From assembly GCA_026874595.1 (NCBI GenBank), contig CM049320.1:26078214-26142213 (forward strand): DNA of 64,000 bases, read 5' to 3'. A model generated the notes under the pieces. That model was not told the origin of the DNA. It saw only the letters and a list, made by a program, of their open reading frames with translations, and did no database searches. The stretch is from Sipunculus nudus. Lineage: Eukaryota; Annelida; Sipuncula; Golfingiida; Sipunculidae. Each line of letters starts with the position of its first letter. The stretch's first letter is position 1. Position numbers and translations under genes: made by a program. Positions 22,830 to 35,180 of this stretch are shown piece after piece.

Positions 22830-24215
22830 CTGTCTACCATGAACACATCTGTACTAAATCTTTCTACTGTGGACACTACCTTCTGAGGGCATCTCTATAT
22901 TTTGTGCATCTCTTTCAAAATGGGATTTTTTTTTTTTACCTTGCACTTCTATACCACACTTATGCATAATGGCCTCTTCTCTACCATGGGTATCTCTCAA
23001 CCACAACAAACTTATCAACTATATGGACATCACCCTTCTATGGGCTACCCATACAACAGGCACCTCAACTTCGATTATTGGCAATTCTCAATTATGGTCA
23101 TCCCTCTTTTATGGTCTATGGTCACCTGTCTACTATGATCACCTGTCTATTATGATCACCTCTCTGCTCTGGTCACCTCTGCTGTGTTCATCTCTCTACT
23201 GTGGTTACCTCTCTTCTATGGTAACTTCTCTGCTATGGACATGTCACTACTATGTTCACCTCAATACTATTATTTGTCACCTTTCCACTATGGTCCACTC
23301 TCTAATATGACCACCTATCATCTTTGGTCACCTGTCTACTATGATCATTTCTATGTTATGGTCACCTCTCTGTTATGGTCACCGATCCTCTATGGTAATT
23401 TTCTTCTATGGTCACTTCTCTAGAATGGTCACTTCTCTGCTATGGATATGTCTATACTATGTTCACCTCAATATTATTGTCACCTCTCCACTATGGTACT
23501 CTCTCTTATATGACTGCCTCGATGTCTACTTTGGTTGTTTCACTGTTATGGTCATCTCTCTACTATAGTCACTTCTCTACTATGGCCAGCTTTCTACCCA
23601 TGTGCTTTTCTACTATGGTCATCTCAAAACTATGGTAACATCTCTACTGTGGCCAACTCTCTAATATGGCCACCACTCTACTCAAGTCACATCTCTGTTA
23701 TGGTCACCTATACTATGTTACCTCTCCACAATGGTCCCATCTCTAATGTGACCAGTTTGGCCACCTATCTTATATTGTTGCTTCTCTGTTATGGTCACTG
23801 CTCTGTTATGGTCACATCTCTACTATGGCCACCTTTCTGTAATGGTCACCTGTCTGCTACAGTTTCCTCCCAACTATGACCACTTCTCTATAATGGCCAA
23901 CTTTCTAATATGGTCACTGCTGTGTTATGGCCATCTTTCTATTAGTGTCACCTCTCTGCTATGGTCTCCTCTCTACTATGGTCACTTTCCTATTATGGAC
24001 AACATTCCACTACAGTCAAGGGTGTGTAATGGCCGCCTTTCTAATATGATAATTTCTCTGTTATGGCCACCTGTCTACTATGGTCACTTCCCTGTGGTGG
24101 TCACCTGTCTGCTATGGTCAGTCACCTCTCAGCTATATTTACCTCTTTACTTTGGTAAACTTTCTGCTATAACTTTAAGCACCAATCCATTATGAACACC
24201 ACTCCACTACAAAAA
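22830..24215. repeat. 17-bp degenerate satellite array
   Basis: The consensus unit is ATGGTCACCTCTCTACT, about 80 copies, with single-base length changes and many substitutions. Since 17 is not a multiple of 3, three units (51 bp) give the same 17-residue peptide in every frame. Six overlapping frames of 75-134 residues therefore all read variants of MVTSLLWSPLYYGHLS. These are not genes. The array grades into the 45-bp array to its right. Confidence 0.92.
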
Positions 24216-24410
24216 CTGCCAGCCCTTACAAACTTTGAGCTCCTCTCCTTCTAATAATAAGCACCTCTCTTACTATTGGCATCTCTCTTAGTAACCATGA
24301 GCCCCTCTCTTACTAACTAAAGACACCTCTTACTTACCATGTGCATTTTTCCACTAAGAGCAGTGCTCTTATAACTGTATAAGCACCTACACTATGAGCA
24401 CCTCTCCTAC
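24216..24410. repeat. Transition zone between the 17-bp and 45-bp arrays
   Basis: Irregular units of roughly 26-31 bp mix motifs of both arrays, for example 'aagcacctctcttactattg' and 'ccatgagcccctctcttact'. This supports descent of the 45-bp unit from the shorter one. Confidence 0.7.
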
Positions 24411-27400
24411 TAACTATAAGCTCACCTTTTTACTAACCATGAGTACCTCTCCTACTAGCTATAAGTGTCCATTCCTACTAACTTTGAGCACCCCTGCAAC
24501 TAAATATAAGCTCTCCTTCTTACCAACTATAAACAACTCTCCTAGTAACTATAAGCTCCCCTTCTTACTTACTATGAAGACCTCTCCTACTAACTTTAAG
24601 CTCCCCTTCTAACTTACAATGAGCACCTCTCCTAGTAACTATAAGCTCCCCTTCTTACTCACTATGAGCACCTCTCCTACTAACTTTAAGCTCCCCTTTT
24701 TACTCACTATGAACACCTCTCCTACTAACTATAAACTCCCTTTCTTACTTACTATGAGCACCTCTCCTACTAACTTTAAGCTCCCCTTCTTACTCACTAT
24801 GAACACCTACTAACTATAAGCTCCCCTTCTAACTCACTATGAGCACCTCTCCTAGTAACTATAAGCTCCCCTTCTTACTTACTATGAGCACCTCTCCTAC
24901 TTACTATAAGCTCCCCTTCTTACTCACTATGAACACCTCTCCTACTAACTATAAGCTCCCCTTCTTACTCACTATGACCACCTCTCCTACTAACTTTAAG
25001 CTCCCCTTCTTACTTACTGTGAGCACCTCTCCTACTAACTTTAAGCTCCCCTTCTTTCTCACTATGAACACTTCTCCTACCACCTATAAGCTCCCCTTCT
25101 TACTCCCTATGAGCACCTCTCCTAGTAACTATAAGCTTCCCTTCTTACTGACTATGAGCACCTCTCCTAATAACTATCAGCTCCCCTTCTTACTTACTAT
25201 GAGCACCTCTCCTAGTAACTATGATCTCCCCTTCTTACTCACTATGAGCACCTCTCCTAGTAACTATAAGCTCCCCTTCTTACTCACTATGAACACCTGT
25301 CCTACCAACTATAAGCTCCCCTTCTTACTCACTATGAGCACCTCTCCTACTTACTTTAAGCTCCCCTTCTTACTCACTATGAGCACCTCTCCTACAAACT
25401 TTAAGCTCCCCTTCTTACTCACTATGAACACCTCTCCCACTAACTATAAGCTCCCCTTCTTACTTACTATATGCACCTCTCCTAGTAACTATGAGCTCCC
25501 CTTCTTACTTACTATGAGCACCTCTCCTACTAACTTTAAGCTCCCCTTCTTACTTACTATGAGCACCTCTCCTAGTAACTATAAGCTCCCCTTCTTACTC
25601 ACTATGAACACCTCTCCTACTAACTATAAGCTCCCCTTCTTACTCACTATGAGCACCTATCCTAATAACAATAAGCTCCCCTTCTTACTCACTATGAGCA
25701 CCTCTCCTACCAACTATAAGCTCCCCTTCTTACTCACTATGAGCACCTCTCCTACTAACTATAAGCTCCCCTTCTTACTCACTATGAGCACCTCTCCTAC
25801 TAACTATAAGCTCCCCTTCTTACTTACAATGAGCACCTCTCCTAGTAACTATAAGCTCCCCTTCTTACTTACTATGAGCACCTCTCCTAGTAACTATAAG
25901 CTCCCCTTCTTACTCACTATGAGCACCTCTCCTACTAACTATAAGCTCCCCTTCTTACTAACTATGAACACCTCTCCTAGTAACTATAAGCTCCCCTTCT
26001 TACTCACTATGAACACCTCTCCTACTAACTATAAGCTCCCCTTCTTACTTACTATGAGCACCTCTCCTAGTAACTATAAGCTCCCCTTCTTACTCACTAT
26101 AAGCACCTCTCCTACTAACTTTAAGCTCCCCTTCTTACTCACTATGAACACCTCTCCTAGTAACTATAAGCTCCCCTTCTTACTTACTATGAGCACCTCT
26201 CCTACTAACTAAAAGCTCCCCTTCTTACTCACTATGAGCACCTCTCCTACTTACTTTAGGTTCCCCTTCTTACTGACTATGAGCACCTCTCCTACTAACT
26301 ATGAGCTTCCCTTCTTACTGACTATGAAAACCTCTCCTAGTAACTTTAAGCTCCCCTTCTTACTGACTATGAGCACCTCTCCTAGTTACTATGAGCTCCC
26401 CTTCTTACTGACTATGAGCACCTCTCCTAGTATCTATAAGCTCCCCTTCTTACTTACTATGAGCACCTCTCCTAGTAACTATGAGCTCCCCTTCCTACTC
26501 ACTATGAGCACCTCTCCTAGTAACTATGAGCTACCCTTCTTACTTACTGAGCACCTCTCCTAGTAACTATGAGCTCCCCTTCTTACTGACTATGAGCACC
26601 TCTCCTAGTAACTATAAGCTCCCCTTCTTACTTACTATGAGCACCTCTCCTAGTAACTATGAGCTCCCCTTCTTACTGACTATGAGCACCTCTCCTAGTA
26701 ACTATGAGCTCCCCTTTTTACTGACTATGAGCACCTCTCCTAGTAACTATGAGCTCCCCTTCTTACTGACTATGAGCACCTCTCCTAGTAACTATGAGCT
26801 CCCCTTCTTACTGACTATGAGCACCTCTCCTAGTAACTATGAGCTCCCCTTCTTACTGACTATGAGCACCTCTCCTAGTAACTATGAGCTCCCCTTCTTA
26901 CTGACTATGAGCACCTCTCCTAGTAACTATGAGCTCCCCTTCTTACTTACTATGAGCACCTCTCCTAGTAACTATGAGCTCCCCTTCTTACTAACTATGA
27001 GCACCTCCCCTAGTAATTATGAGCTCCCCTTCTTACTCACTATGAGCACCTCTCCTAGTAACTATAAGCTCCCCTCCTTACTTACTATGAGCACCTCTCC
27101 TACTAACTATAAGCTCCCCTTCTTACTCACTATGAACACCTCTCCTACTAACTATGAGCTCCCCTTCTTACTGACTATGAGCACCTCTCCTAGTAACTAT
27201 GAGCTCCACTTCTTACTGACTATGAGCACCGCTCCTACTAACTATGCGCTCCCCTTCTTACTGACTATGAGCACCTCTCCTACTAACTATGAGCTTCCCT
27301 TCTTACTGACTATGAAAACCTCTCCTAGTAAATTTAAGCTCCCCTTCTTACTGACTATGAGCACCTCTCCTAGTAACTATGAGCTCCCCTTCTTACTGAC

Positions 27401-30257
27401 TATGAGCACCTCTCCTAGTAACTATAAGCTCCCCTTCTTATTACTATGAGCACCTCTCCTAGTAACTATGAGCTCCCCTTCCTACTCACTATGAGCACCT
27501 CTCCTAGTAACTATGAGCTCCCCTTTTTACTGACTATGAGCACCTCTCCTAGTAACTATGAGCTCCCCTTCTTACTGACTATGAGCACCTCTCCTAGTAA
27601 CTATGAGCTCCCCTTCTTACTGACTATGAGCACCTCTCCTAGTAACTATGAGCTCCCCTTCTTACTTACTATGAGCACCTCTCCTAGTAACTATGAGCTC
27701 CCCTTCTTACTGATTATGAGCACCTCTCCTAGTAACTATGAGCCCCCTTTCTTACTTACTATGAGCACCTCTCCTAGTAACTATGAGCTCCCCTTCTTAC
27801 TGACTATGAGCACCTCTCCTAGTAACTATGAGCTCCCCTTCTTACTGACTATGAGCACCTCTCCTAGTAACTATGAGCTCCCCTTCTTACTTACTATGAG
27901 CACCCCTCCTAGTAACTATGAGCTCCCCTTCTTACTGATTATGAGCACCTCTCCTAGTAACTATGAGCCCCCTTTCTTACTTACTATGAGCACCTCTCCT
28001 AGTAACTATGATCTCCCCTTCTTACTGACTATGAGCACCTCTCCTAGTAAGTATAAGCTCCCCTTCTTACTTACTAAGAGCACCTCTCCTAGTAACTATG
28101 ATCTCCCCTTCTTACTCACTATGAGCACCTCTCCTAGTAACTATAAGCTCCCCTTCTTACTCACTATGAGCACCTCTCCTAGTAACTATAAGCTCCCCTT
28201 CTTACTTACTATGAGCACCTCTCCTAGTAACTATAAGCTCCCCTTCGAACTCACTATGAGCACCTCTCCTAGTAAGAATAAGCTCCACTTCTTACTTACT
28301 ATGGGCACATCTCTTAGTAACTATAAGCTCCCCTCCTTACTTACAATGAGCACCTCTCCTAGTAACTATAAGCTCCCCTTCTTACTTACTATGAGCATCT
28401 CTCCTACTAACTATAAGCTCCCCTTCTTACTCACGATGAGCACCTCTCCTACTAACTATAAGCTCCCCTTCTTACTCACTATAAACACCTCTCCTACTAA
28501 CTTTGAGTTCCCCTTCTTACTCACTATGAGCACCTCTCCTACTAACTATAAGCTCCCCCTTTTACTTACTATGAGCACCTCTCCTACTAACTATGAGCTC
28601 CCCTTCTTACTCACTATGAGCACCTCTCCTAGTAACTATAAGCTCCCCTTCTTACTGACTATGAGCACCTCTCCTAGTAACTATAAGCTCCCCTTCTTAC
28701 TTACTATGAGCACCTCTCCTGGTAACTATGAGCTCCTCTTCTTACTGACTATGAGCACCTCTCCTAGTAACTATGAGCTCCCCTTCTTACTGACTATGAG
28801 CACCTCTCCTAGTAACTATGAGCTCCCCTTCTTACTCACTATGAGCACCTCTCCTAGTAACTATAAGCTTCCCTTCTTACTGACTATGAGCACCTCTCCT
28901 AATAACTATGAGCTCCCCTTCTTACTTACTATGAGCACCTCTCCTAGTAACTATGATCTCCCCTACTTACTCACTATGAGCACCTCTCCTAGTAACTATA
29001 AGCTCCCCTTCTTACTCACTATGAGCACCTCTCCTAGTAACTATAAGCTCCCCTTCTTACTTAACATGAGCACCTCTCCTAGTAACTATAAGCCCCTCTT
29101 CTTACTTACTATGAGCACCTCTCCTAGTAACTATGAGCTCCCCTTCTTACTCACTATGAGCACCTCTCCTAGTAACTATAAGCTCCCCTTCTTACTCACT
29201 ATGAGCACCTCTCCTAGTAACTATAAGCTCCCCTTCTTACTTAACATGAGCACCTCTCCTAGTAACCATGAGCTCCCCTTCTTACTCACTATGAGCACCT
29301 CTCCTAGTAACTATAAGCTCCCCTTCTAACTTACTATGAGCACCTCTCCTGGTAACTATAAGCCCCCTTTCTTACTCACTATGAACACCTCTCCTACTAA
29401 CTATAAGCTCCCCTTCTTACTTACTATGGGCACAACTCTTAGTAACTATAAGCTCCTCTCCTTACTTACAATGAGCACCTCTCCTAGTAACTATAAGCTC
29501 CCCTTCTTACTTACTATGAGCACCTCTCCTACTAACTATAAGCTCCCCTTCTTACTTACTATGAGTACCTCTCCTACTAACTTTAAGCTCCCCTTCTTAC
29601 TCACTATGAGCACCTCTCCTACTAACTATAAGCTCCCCTTCTTACTCACTATGAGCACCTCTCCTACTAACTTTAAGCTCCCCTTCTTACTCACTATGAG
29701 CACCTCTCCTAACTTTAAGCTCCCCTTCTTACTCACTATGAACACCTCTCCTACTAACTATAAGCTCCCCTTCTTACTCACTATGAGCACCTCTCCTACT
29801 TACTTTAAGCTCCCCTTCTTACTCACTATGAGCACCTCTCATACTAACTTTAAGCTCCCCTTCTTACTCACTATGAGCACCTCTCCTACTAACTTTAAGC
29901 TCCCCTTCTTACTCACTATGAACACCTCTCCTACTAACTTTAAGCTCCCCTTCTTACTATGAGCACCTCTCCTACTAACTATAAGCTCCCCTTCTTACTA
30001 ACTATGAGCACCTCTCCTACTAATTATGAGCTCCCCTTCTTACTCACTATGATCACCTCTCCTACTAACTTTAAGCTCACCTTCTTACTCACTATAAGCA
30101 CCTCTCCTACTAACTATAAGCTCCCCTTCTTACTCACTGTGAGCACCTCTCCTACTAACTTTAAGCTCCCCTTCTTACTCACTATGAGCACCTCTCCTAG
30201 TAACTATAAGCTCCCCTTCTTACTTACTATGAGTACCTCTCCTAGTAACTATGAGCA
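24411..30257 (+). repeat. 45-bp satellite array, about 130 copies, reading as a 15-residue repeat
   Basis: The unit reads MSTSPSNYKLPFLLT in one plus frame; the other five frames meet a stop in nearly every unit. The frame runs with few breaks: stops near 24612, 24813, 26212 and 29329, and shifts near 26550, 27446 and 29959. Variation is concentrated: AGT/ACT (S/T), TAT/TTT (Y/F), AAG/GAG (K/E), AGC/AAC (S/N), and all four bases at the silent third position of the last CTN leucine. Each unit is a dimer of related halves, ACTATGAGCACCTCTCC and ACTATAAGCTCCCCTTCTT. Blocks of 4, 5 and about 25 units are duplicated. No signal peptide, splice sites or promoter flank it. I regard it as satellite DNA, with coding not excluded. 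Confidence 0.9.
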
Positions 30258-30350
30258 CTTTTCTGACTAACTAAGAGCACCACTTTACTTTGTGCACACC
30301 TCTACTTTTTGCACTTCTCTACCATAAATACCTCTCTACTAAGAATAAGT
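30258..30350. repeat. Decayed 3' edge of the satellite
   Basis: Fragments such as 'ctaactaagagcaccac', 'gtgcacacctctac' and 'cataaatacctctctac' continue the theme with strong divergence. A further scrap ('cgcctctactgtaagcatg') lies at 31588-31625. Confidence 0.7.
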
Positions 30351-30589
30351 ATTTAAGTTTTTCAGACAAATGCACTGCAATGGCAATCAATCCTATTGCA
30401 CTGATATCTTGATAAACAGCCAGTAATCTTAACATTTAGCAATAAGTGAATACATGTGTACTCACAAACTAAAGTGTTAAACAATCTCATTGGTAACATG
30501 TCATTTCTTGTGCCATGTATAAGTTGGAAATTGTCAAGTGACCAATACAAGACATCCTTTGTACACGCAGCTAGAAAATCATCATCCAG

Positions 30590-31480
30590 GGGGATTTAAA
30601 AATTTAATGTGGTCCCAGTCCCAGCCACTCAAGTCCAAGTCTGCATCCTTGGGGTTCAAGTTAAAGTCCACCTTCTTCGATACCATGTCTTTTGGAAATT
30701 CAATGATTCCCACGCCAATACATTTTAATTTATTATAAAGCACCATAAAATTCAAATTTGTAACCATCATGTGTCTTTTAAAGTAAGTTTACCCATGCTC
30801 CTTACTTTAAAGAACCCCAAAGAGTGCATTGCAATCACGACACGAATATAACCTACTGTTTTGCACTCACAATTAGTGAAAGGTTCATGGGGACATCATA
30901 TCTACCTGACCTAATTGTAAAAAAAGTTGTAAACCAGCCTTGTTATGCCAGGTCTGAAAAATCTGCATACTTCTACATGGCCTGTTGTTGTTTTCCCATT
31001 CATGTATATGTACCCAGTTTGAATATGATTAAATAGCAGTTCAAAATGGCAAAGTTTATGGTAAATGCAGATAATCCTGTCTTACCCCAGTTCCATTTCT
31101 AGAGGAGTTGAATAAAATAAAACACCTTTGATAGGTATGCTTAAATTCTCACTACAAGTCAAGAAAGGTCTTTTAATATAAAACAACATTTAACCTCCCA
31201 TGGACAGGCTGAATTTGTTACATGGTCTAAGCTTGTGTTTGTAACATGCCAACTTTAGTTTTCATATGTCAGTCTCAATGGTAGGTTTCCTAATCTTAAT
31301 GTCAGGCGTTACATGAGTTTTTTTATTTTTTCCTGGTTATGAGATGAATTCTTCCTGAATTCTCAAGTACTAGCCTCCCAGTACAATTCTGAGTCCAAAA
31401 TCTTTGAGTCCAAGTGCCAGTTCGGGGGTCCCTGAAAAAATATCTGAGATCCAGACGTGAGTCCTATGTCACTATTATAA
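30590..31480. repeat. Diverged interspersed repeat, copy 1 (AGTCCAAG-rich)
   Basis: Shared landmarks with 37600-38095 in the same order: 'actcaagtccaag' with 'ggttcaagttaaagtcca', 'catcatgtgtctttt', 'ggtaggtttcctaatcttaa' with 'gtcaggcgttac', then 'gagtccaagtgccagttc' with 'gtccctgaa'. This implies two copies of one old element. Intervening parts do not align well. No coding frame. Confidence 0.5.
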
Positions 31481-31626
31481 AAAATAACAAAAGTATTTTT
31501 ATCTTCAGACAGTATGGCACTCTGACATCTCGATAGACTCTCCTATTTTAGAGGGCAAAATGAACCTGATCTCTAGACTACCATAAACACGCCTCTACTG
31601 TAAGCATGTCTCTACTATGGACATTA

Positions 31627-32537
31627 AAGGTGCAGTCCCCCGAAGCGTAGATTTTGAGGTCAATAACCTCACTCATAAAGGTTTACCCCTCTATTACCAC
31701 AAAAACTCTGGTCCTGTCAATGTTTGTAATTAGTTCCAATGTGGGTCATGATATATCCAGTCATAAAAGTAATTTAATTCTAAAAATATGTGGTGGAAAC
31801 AAAATGAGGCAGACCCTCCTGCATAATCAAGAAAGTTTTATTGTACCGTGGAATGGCTAAGGTCAAACAGGAACCTTAAATATTTATAAAGCAGGAAATA
31901 GTTTCAAGTTGTTCTGGTTAGTTTCAGTTCTGGAAACCATGAAATCAAATATATGGTCTATAAAGGCTGTGTAAGCTGCATTTAAAAATAATGGAGATAT
32001 CTAATTCTGCAATAGCGCAACTTGGTCTTGGGTCATATAAATTCTTGCAAATCCCACCCGAGGGAGATTTGTTTGAAATCAAATATTTACTTATGGAAGT
32101 TTATATAAGCCAAGAATGGAAAAGATGTCCTCTTATAAAAGGTACATGCCAGCCAGGCCACTCAGAATGTGATTTCTTCAGTAATTTTTACAGAAATTGA
32201 ACACAAATACCATGCTCTGGCTTTATGGATATTATCTGTAAACCTTCATGTGCCTGTATGATTTCATCCATAGGAATTTATTTTTAAGAATACATAATTT
32301 TATGAAGACAGCTGAAATATCTGTTATATCCTGAATGTTATTCAATATCATATTATTTTATTCTTATATATTAAATTTTCCATATATCTTTCTTCCTAGT
32401 ACCTCTTCAAATTCTTTTGTTCCCCCTAAATCCAATCAAAACTCTGGTTATTTCTTCTGTAATAGTTTCCAGCAAAGTTAATAGGCCTATCTGTTTCTCT
32501 TGCCTTTCTTTATTGATTCATTATTGTCTTTATAATA
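31627..32537. other. No gene seen
   Basis: AT-rich sequence with 60-70-residue frames only. 'aaaggtgcagtcccccgaag' at 31627 resembles the start of a TIR element, but no matching right end was found. Confidence 0.35.
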
Positions 32538-32592
32538 TGTTTATATATATATATATATATATTATATTTTATATTATATATTATATATATTA
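32538..32592. repeat. (TA)n-rich microsatellite
   Basis: Imperfect TA/TATT alternation directly left of a SINE-like B box. Confidence 0.9.
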
Positions 32593-32597
32593 TTCCA

Positions 32598-32890
32598 AAT
32601 AGAAAGATTGTGGGTTCGAACCCCACCTTCAGTGAATGGATTTTTCTATGTAAACCATTTCCATCTACATACAATGAACCAGCATGGATATTCTTACATA
32701 TATAATATATGCTGCACACTATATAAGGCCTTTAGTTCTCTCCCTGCTGCATGCAAAGTCGCCATGCCGACATGTGGTGGGTGAGACTCTGACGTCACTA
32801 CAGTGATGTCACTTCACTGGTTCCTATAAATATGTGCAAATACACAGTGGGGAAGGTAATCTGGTGTAGCCAAGTGGTTAAGGCACCCAA
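32598..32890 (+). mobile_element. Permuted tRNA-derived SINE pieces
   Basis: A pol III B box with its arm, GTGGGTTCGAACCCCAC, is at 32611-32627, but the A box, 'GTGTAGCCAAGTGGTTAAGG', lies 250 bp downstream at 32863-32882. The B-box half starts with ccaaatag and the A-box half ends with cccaaat, as if one tRNA-like head had been cut there and the halves swapped. A tandem SINE dimer with lost outer parts would give the same picture. Between them are a TGACGTCA/TGATGTCA pair (32790-32811) and TATAAATA (32825-32832). Confidence 0.5.
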
Positions 32891-32907
32891 ATTTTTTATC
32901 AATTTAC

Positions 32908-33200
32908 TAAAAACAAGTGACCCAGGGAATCTGACAAGGAAGACATTCACACAAGGAATTTTATCATCTGAATGTAAAATTTTGTAGGTGGTATCCCAAT
33001 TCAACTGAAGCATAGCTGAGAGGATATGAGTAACAGAGACCTAAATTATGGTTTCCATGGAGATTTTGCATGGACCTCCCTGGATGTCAAGTTAGAAGAT
33101 TCAAGATTGTGCAGTTACAATTTGTGCCTTGTTAACAGACAGTTAACAGAAGAAGACTGATCACTATAGCTCAGATGACTTTCAGTCAAGTGAGCTAAAA
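32908..33200 (+). mobile_element. Short family B copy with internal loss
   Basis: The head AACAAGTGACCCAGGG is followed after a deletion by 'gatatgagtaacagagacct' and 'gatttTGCATGGACCTCCCTGG'. The tail 'AGCTCAGATGACTTTCAGTC' with CAAGTGAGCT ends CTAAAA. About 290 bp, compared with 926 bp for the copy at 18689. Confidence 0.6.
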
Positions 33201-33204
33201 TTGA

Positions 33205-34635
33205 ATGAAATTATGACTTATTCACACATCACAAAATTAACTTATACACATGATGCATCTCTGATGGAATTACCAATTATCACAATGGATTGCAAATATC
33301 AGCCTATCATCTGCAATATTCATGTGTTTCACTATGGTGATTACTCTGTAAACACTAGTGTATCTAGGGACGGACTTGCAACAGGATCTGTCAATATTGA
33401 AACAATGCCTGTCATGCTGGATGATAAATTTTGTAAGCCCTGCTGTGTTTTTAATGTCTCTATCTCCCAGGAGGCTGAACTTGAGGCTGGTGCCCAGCCT
33501 CTGGTGGCCTGAACAAAGATTTAAAGCACTAGGGATTGATTTAAAAACTGATTTTATTTATTTTTCTTCCTTTGTGGATAATTTAAGGTTCCTTGACATT
33601 TCATCTTCAAGAGGATCAAAAAATCAAAATTTCATATCTCATATCTCTTTCAAAGGAGTTGTCAATATGATGGAAGTCATTGAATGCTTTTCTTTTTTAA
33701 GCTAGATTGAGTGATTCCAGCTTATCATGGAATTCACAATGAAATTCCATGAGAGAAGTTTCACTAAAAAATGTCATCAGTGAAAGAATTACTCAACAGT
33801 TAAGAATTAAATCAAATTTCGTTATTTTTATTACATTTAATTTTTTTTAGTAGCTTACAACAACTTAAGGTTCAGATAAAAAAATGTTCATGTTTTATGA
33901 AGTCATGGAAACCCCATCTATCTATAAAGAGCTAAGAGAACACTCCAATAGTTTTACTCTGAATTCAAGGCTGGGACTGTATAAACAATCTTCAGTGTAA
34001 TCAGCACCAGTTTGATTGCCCCTCTCTCCTTTCCCTGCAGTTTAGTGTGTCTTATCAATAATGTACACTTGATCTTTTTTACATCTGGTTTCTGCTGACT
34101 TTAGCATATTTTAGTCTGGGTTCAAACAAAGCAGCTCTGGTGTGGTATTATGATACCCCCATAATAAATGATGTCCGTCTCATTGCTTGCAAGTAACTAT
34201 CTGTCTGACAGAATTTTTTTCTGTGTCCTATACACTCTAAATCATTCAGTTACAAGGAGTTCAATGAAATTTGTGTAGAAGTTGATCATGATGCAAGAAA
34301 GACCTGATTATTATTTTCATTACATATTTTCTTTAAAGGATAAGACTATGGCTTGTTGGTGGCACTGTCTATTGAATGATGATGGAAGGTATCCATATGA
34401 AAAGAATGGTATGTGGTTTTACACGCACTGGGCTAGGAATAATCCAGGTGCCATAACCTGTCGTTAAGGCATTAGAGTGAACCTTTGAGGTTCTATCAAG
34501 ATATAACCATTACAGGGTTAGCTGGGTGCAATAGGTTTTACCTAGGTATTACCCAGGATAGAAGCTTATGTAGTAAAGAAACTGAAGAAGAAAACATACC
34601 AATGAAATAAATTCCTAGGCAAATTTTAATGGACA
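33205..34635. other. No gene supported
   Basis: The plus-strand frames at 33201-33512, 33358-33705 and 34282-34467 have no domain features, no good splice context and AT-rich codons. I see no repeat boundary. Confidence 0.4.
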
Positions 34636-34639
34636 GTCA

Positions 34640-35170
34640 TAAAGGGGCCTTTTCCGTTATCTGACATTTATTAAATAAAGATAATTCCTTAGACCTTTAA
34701 CCAAAATATGCCAAAAACCCTCAATCCCACTGTGCACACAGAATCTGTTTTGTTTCTATCCATGTGTTCATTACCAAATGTGTCCAAAAAGGGCATCAGA
34801 CTTACCAGATTGATAAAAAAAAATCTGTTTGTAAACATGGGCAAATGATGTAGCATTGTTTACAAACAGCTAGCCTGTAAATAACCAAGAAGAGAACATT
34901 ATAAGAACCTTTCTTCACAGGACTTAAAACCTTTCCCAGCACATTATAGTGTCATCTGATGGTGACATGAACACTGATTGTTCAGGTCCATTATATCAAC
35001 AGACAGATTTATTTGTAATATTTCAAATGATCATGTAAAACTGCTCTGTCTTATCCTCAGATGCTTGGTTTACCTATGAAGTCCCTGGCATGTATTTTGT
35101 TTCATTTAATAAAAGAAAATGCTTGGTCACCGGACCAAATAACAGAAGATGTCCATCATGCTCCTCGGAA
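34640..35170. mobile_element. TTAA-type MITE, family G, diverged copy
   Basis: The left end AAAGGGGCCTTTTCCGTTATC is the inverse complement of the right end of the copy finishing at 63396 (GATAACGGAATAGCCCCTTT). Inside, 'ctgtttgtaaacatgggcaa' resembles 'ctgtttgtaaacacagcaat' of the copy at 51434. The right end near 35140-35165 is only weakly recognisable. Confidence 0.4.
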
Positions 35171-35180
35171 AGGTTAATTA

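Noticed and set aside
22902-24195. Six overlapping frames of 75-134 residues with MVTSLLW motifs
   Set aside because: All come from the 17-bp array, which gives the same peptide in each frame.
24839-29962. Long open frames of 457, 627 and 307 residues as protein-coding genes
   Set aside because: They are translations of one 45-bp satellite whose length is a multiple of three, with no promoter, splice site or non-repetitive coding flank. Kept as a repeat, with coding left as a testable finding.
24411-30257. CRISPR-like array
   Set aside because: Units are contiguous, with no unique spacers, in a eukaryotic repeat-rich context.
34282-34467. Possible exon with acceptor near 34339 and donor near 34390
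   Set aside because: The splice signals are weak, the exon would be only about 50 bases, and nothing nearby supports a gene.
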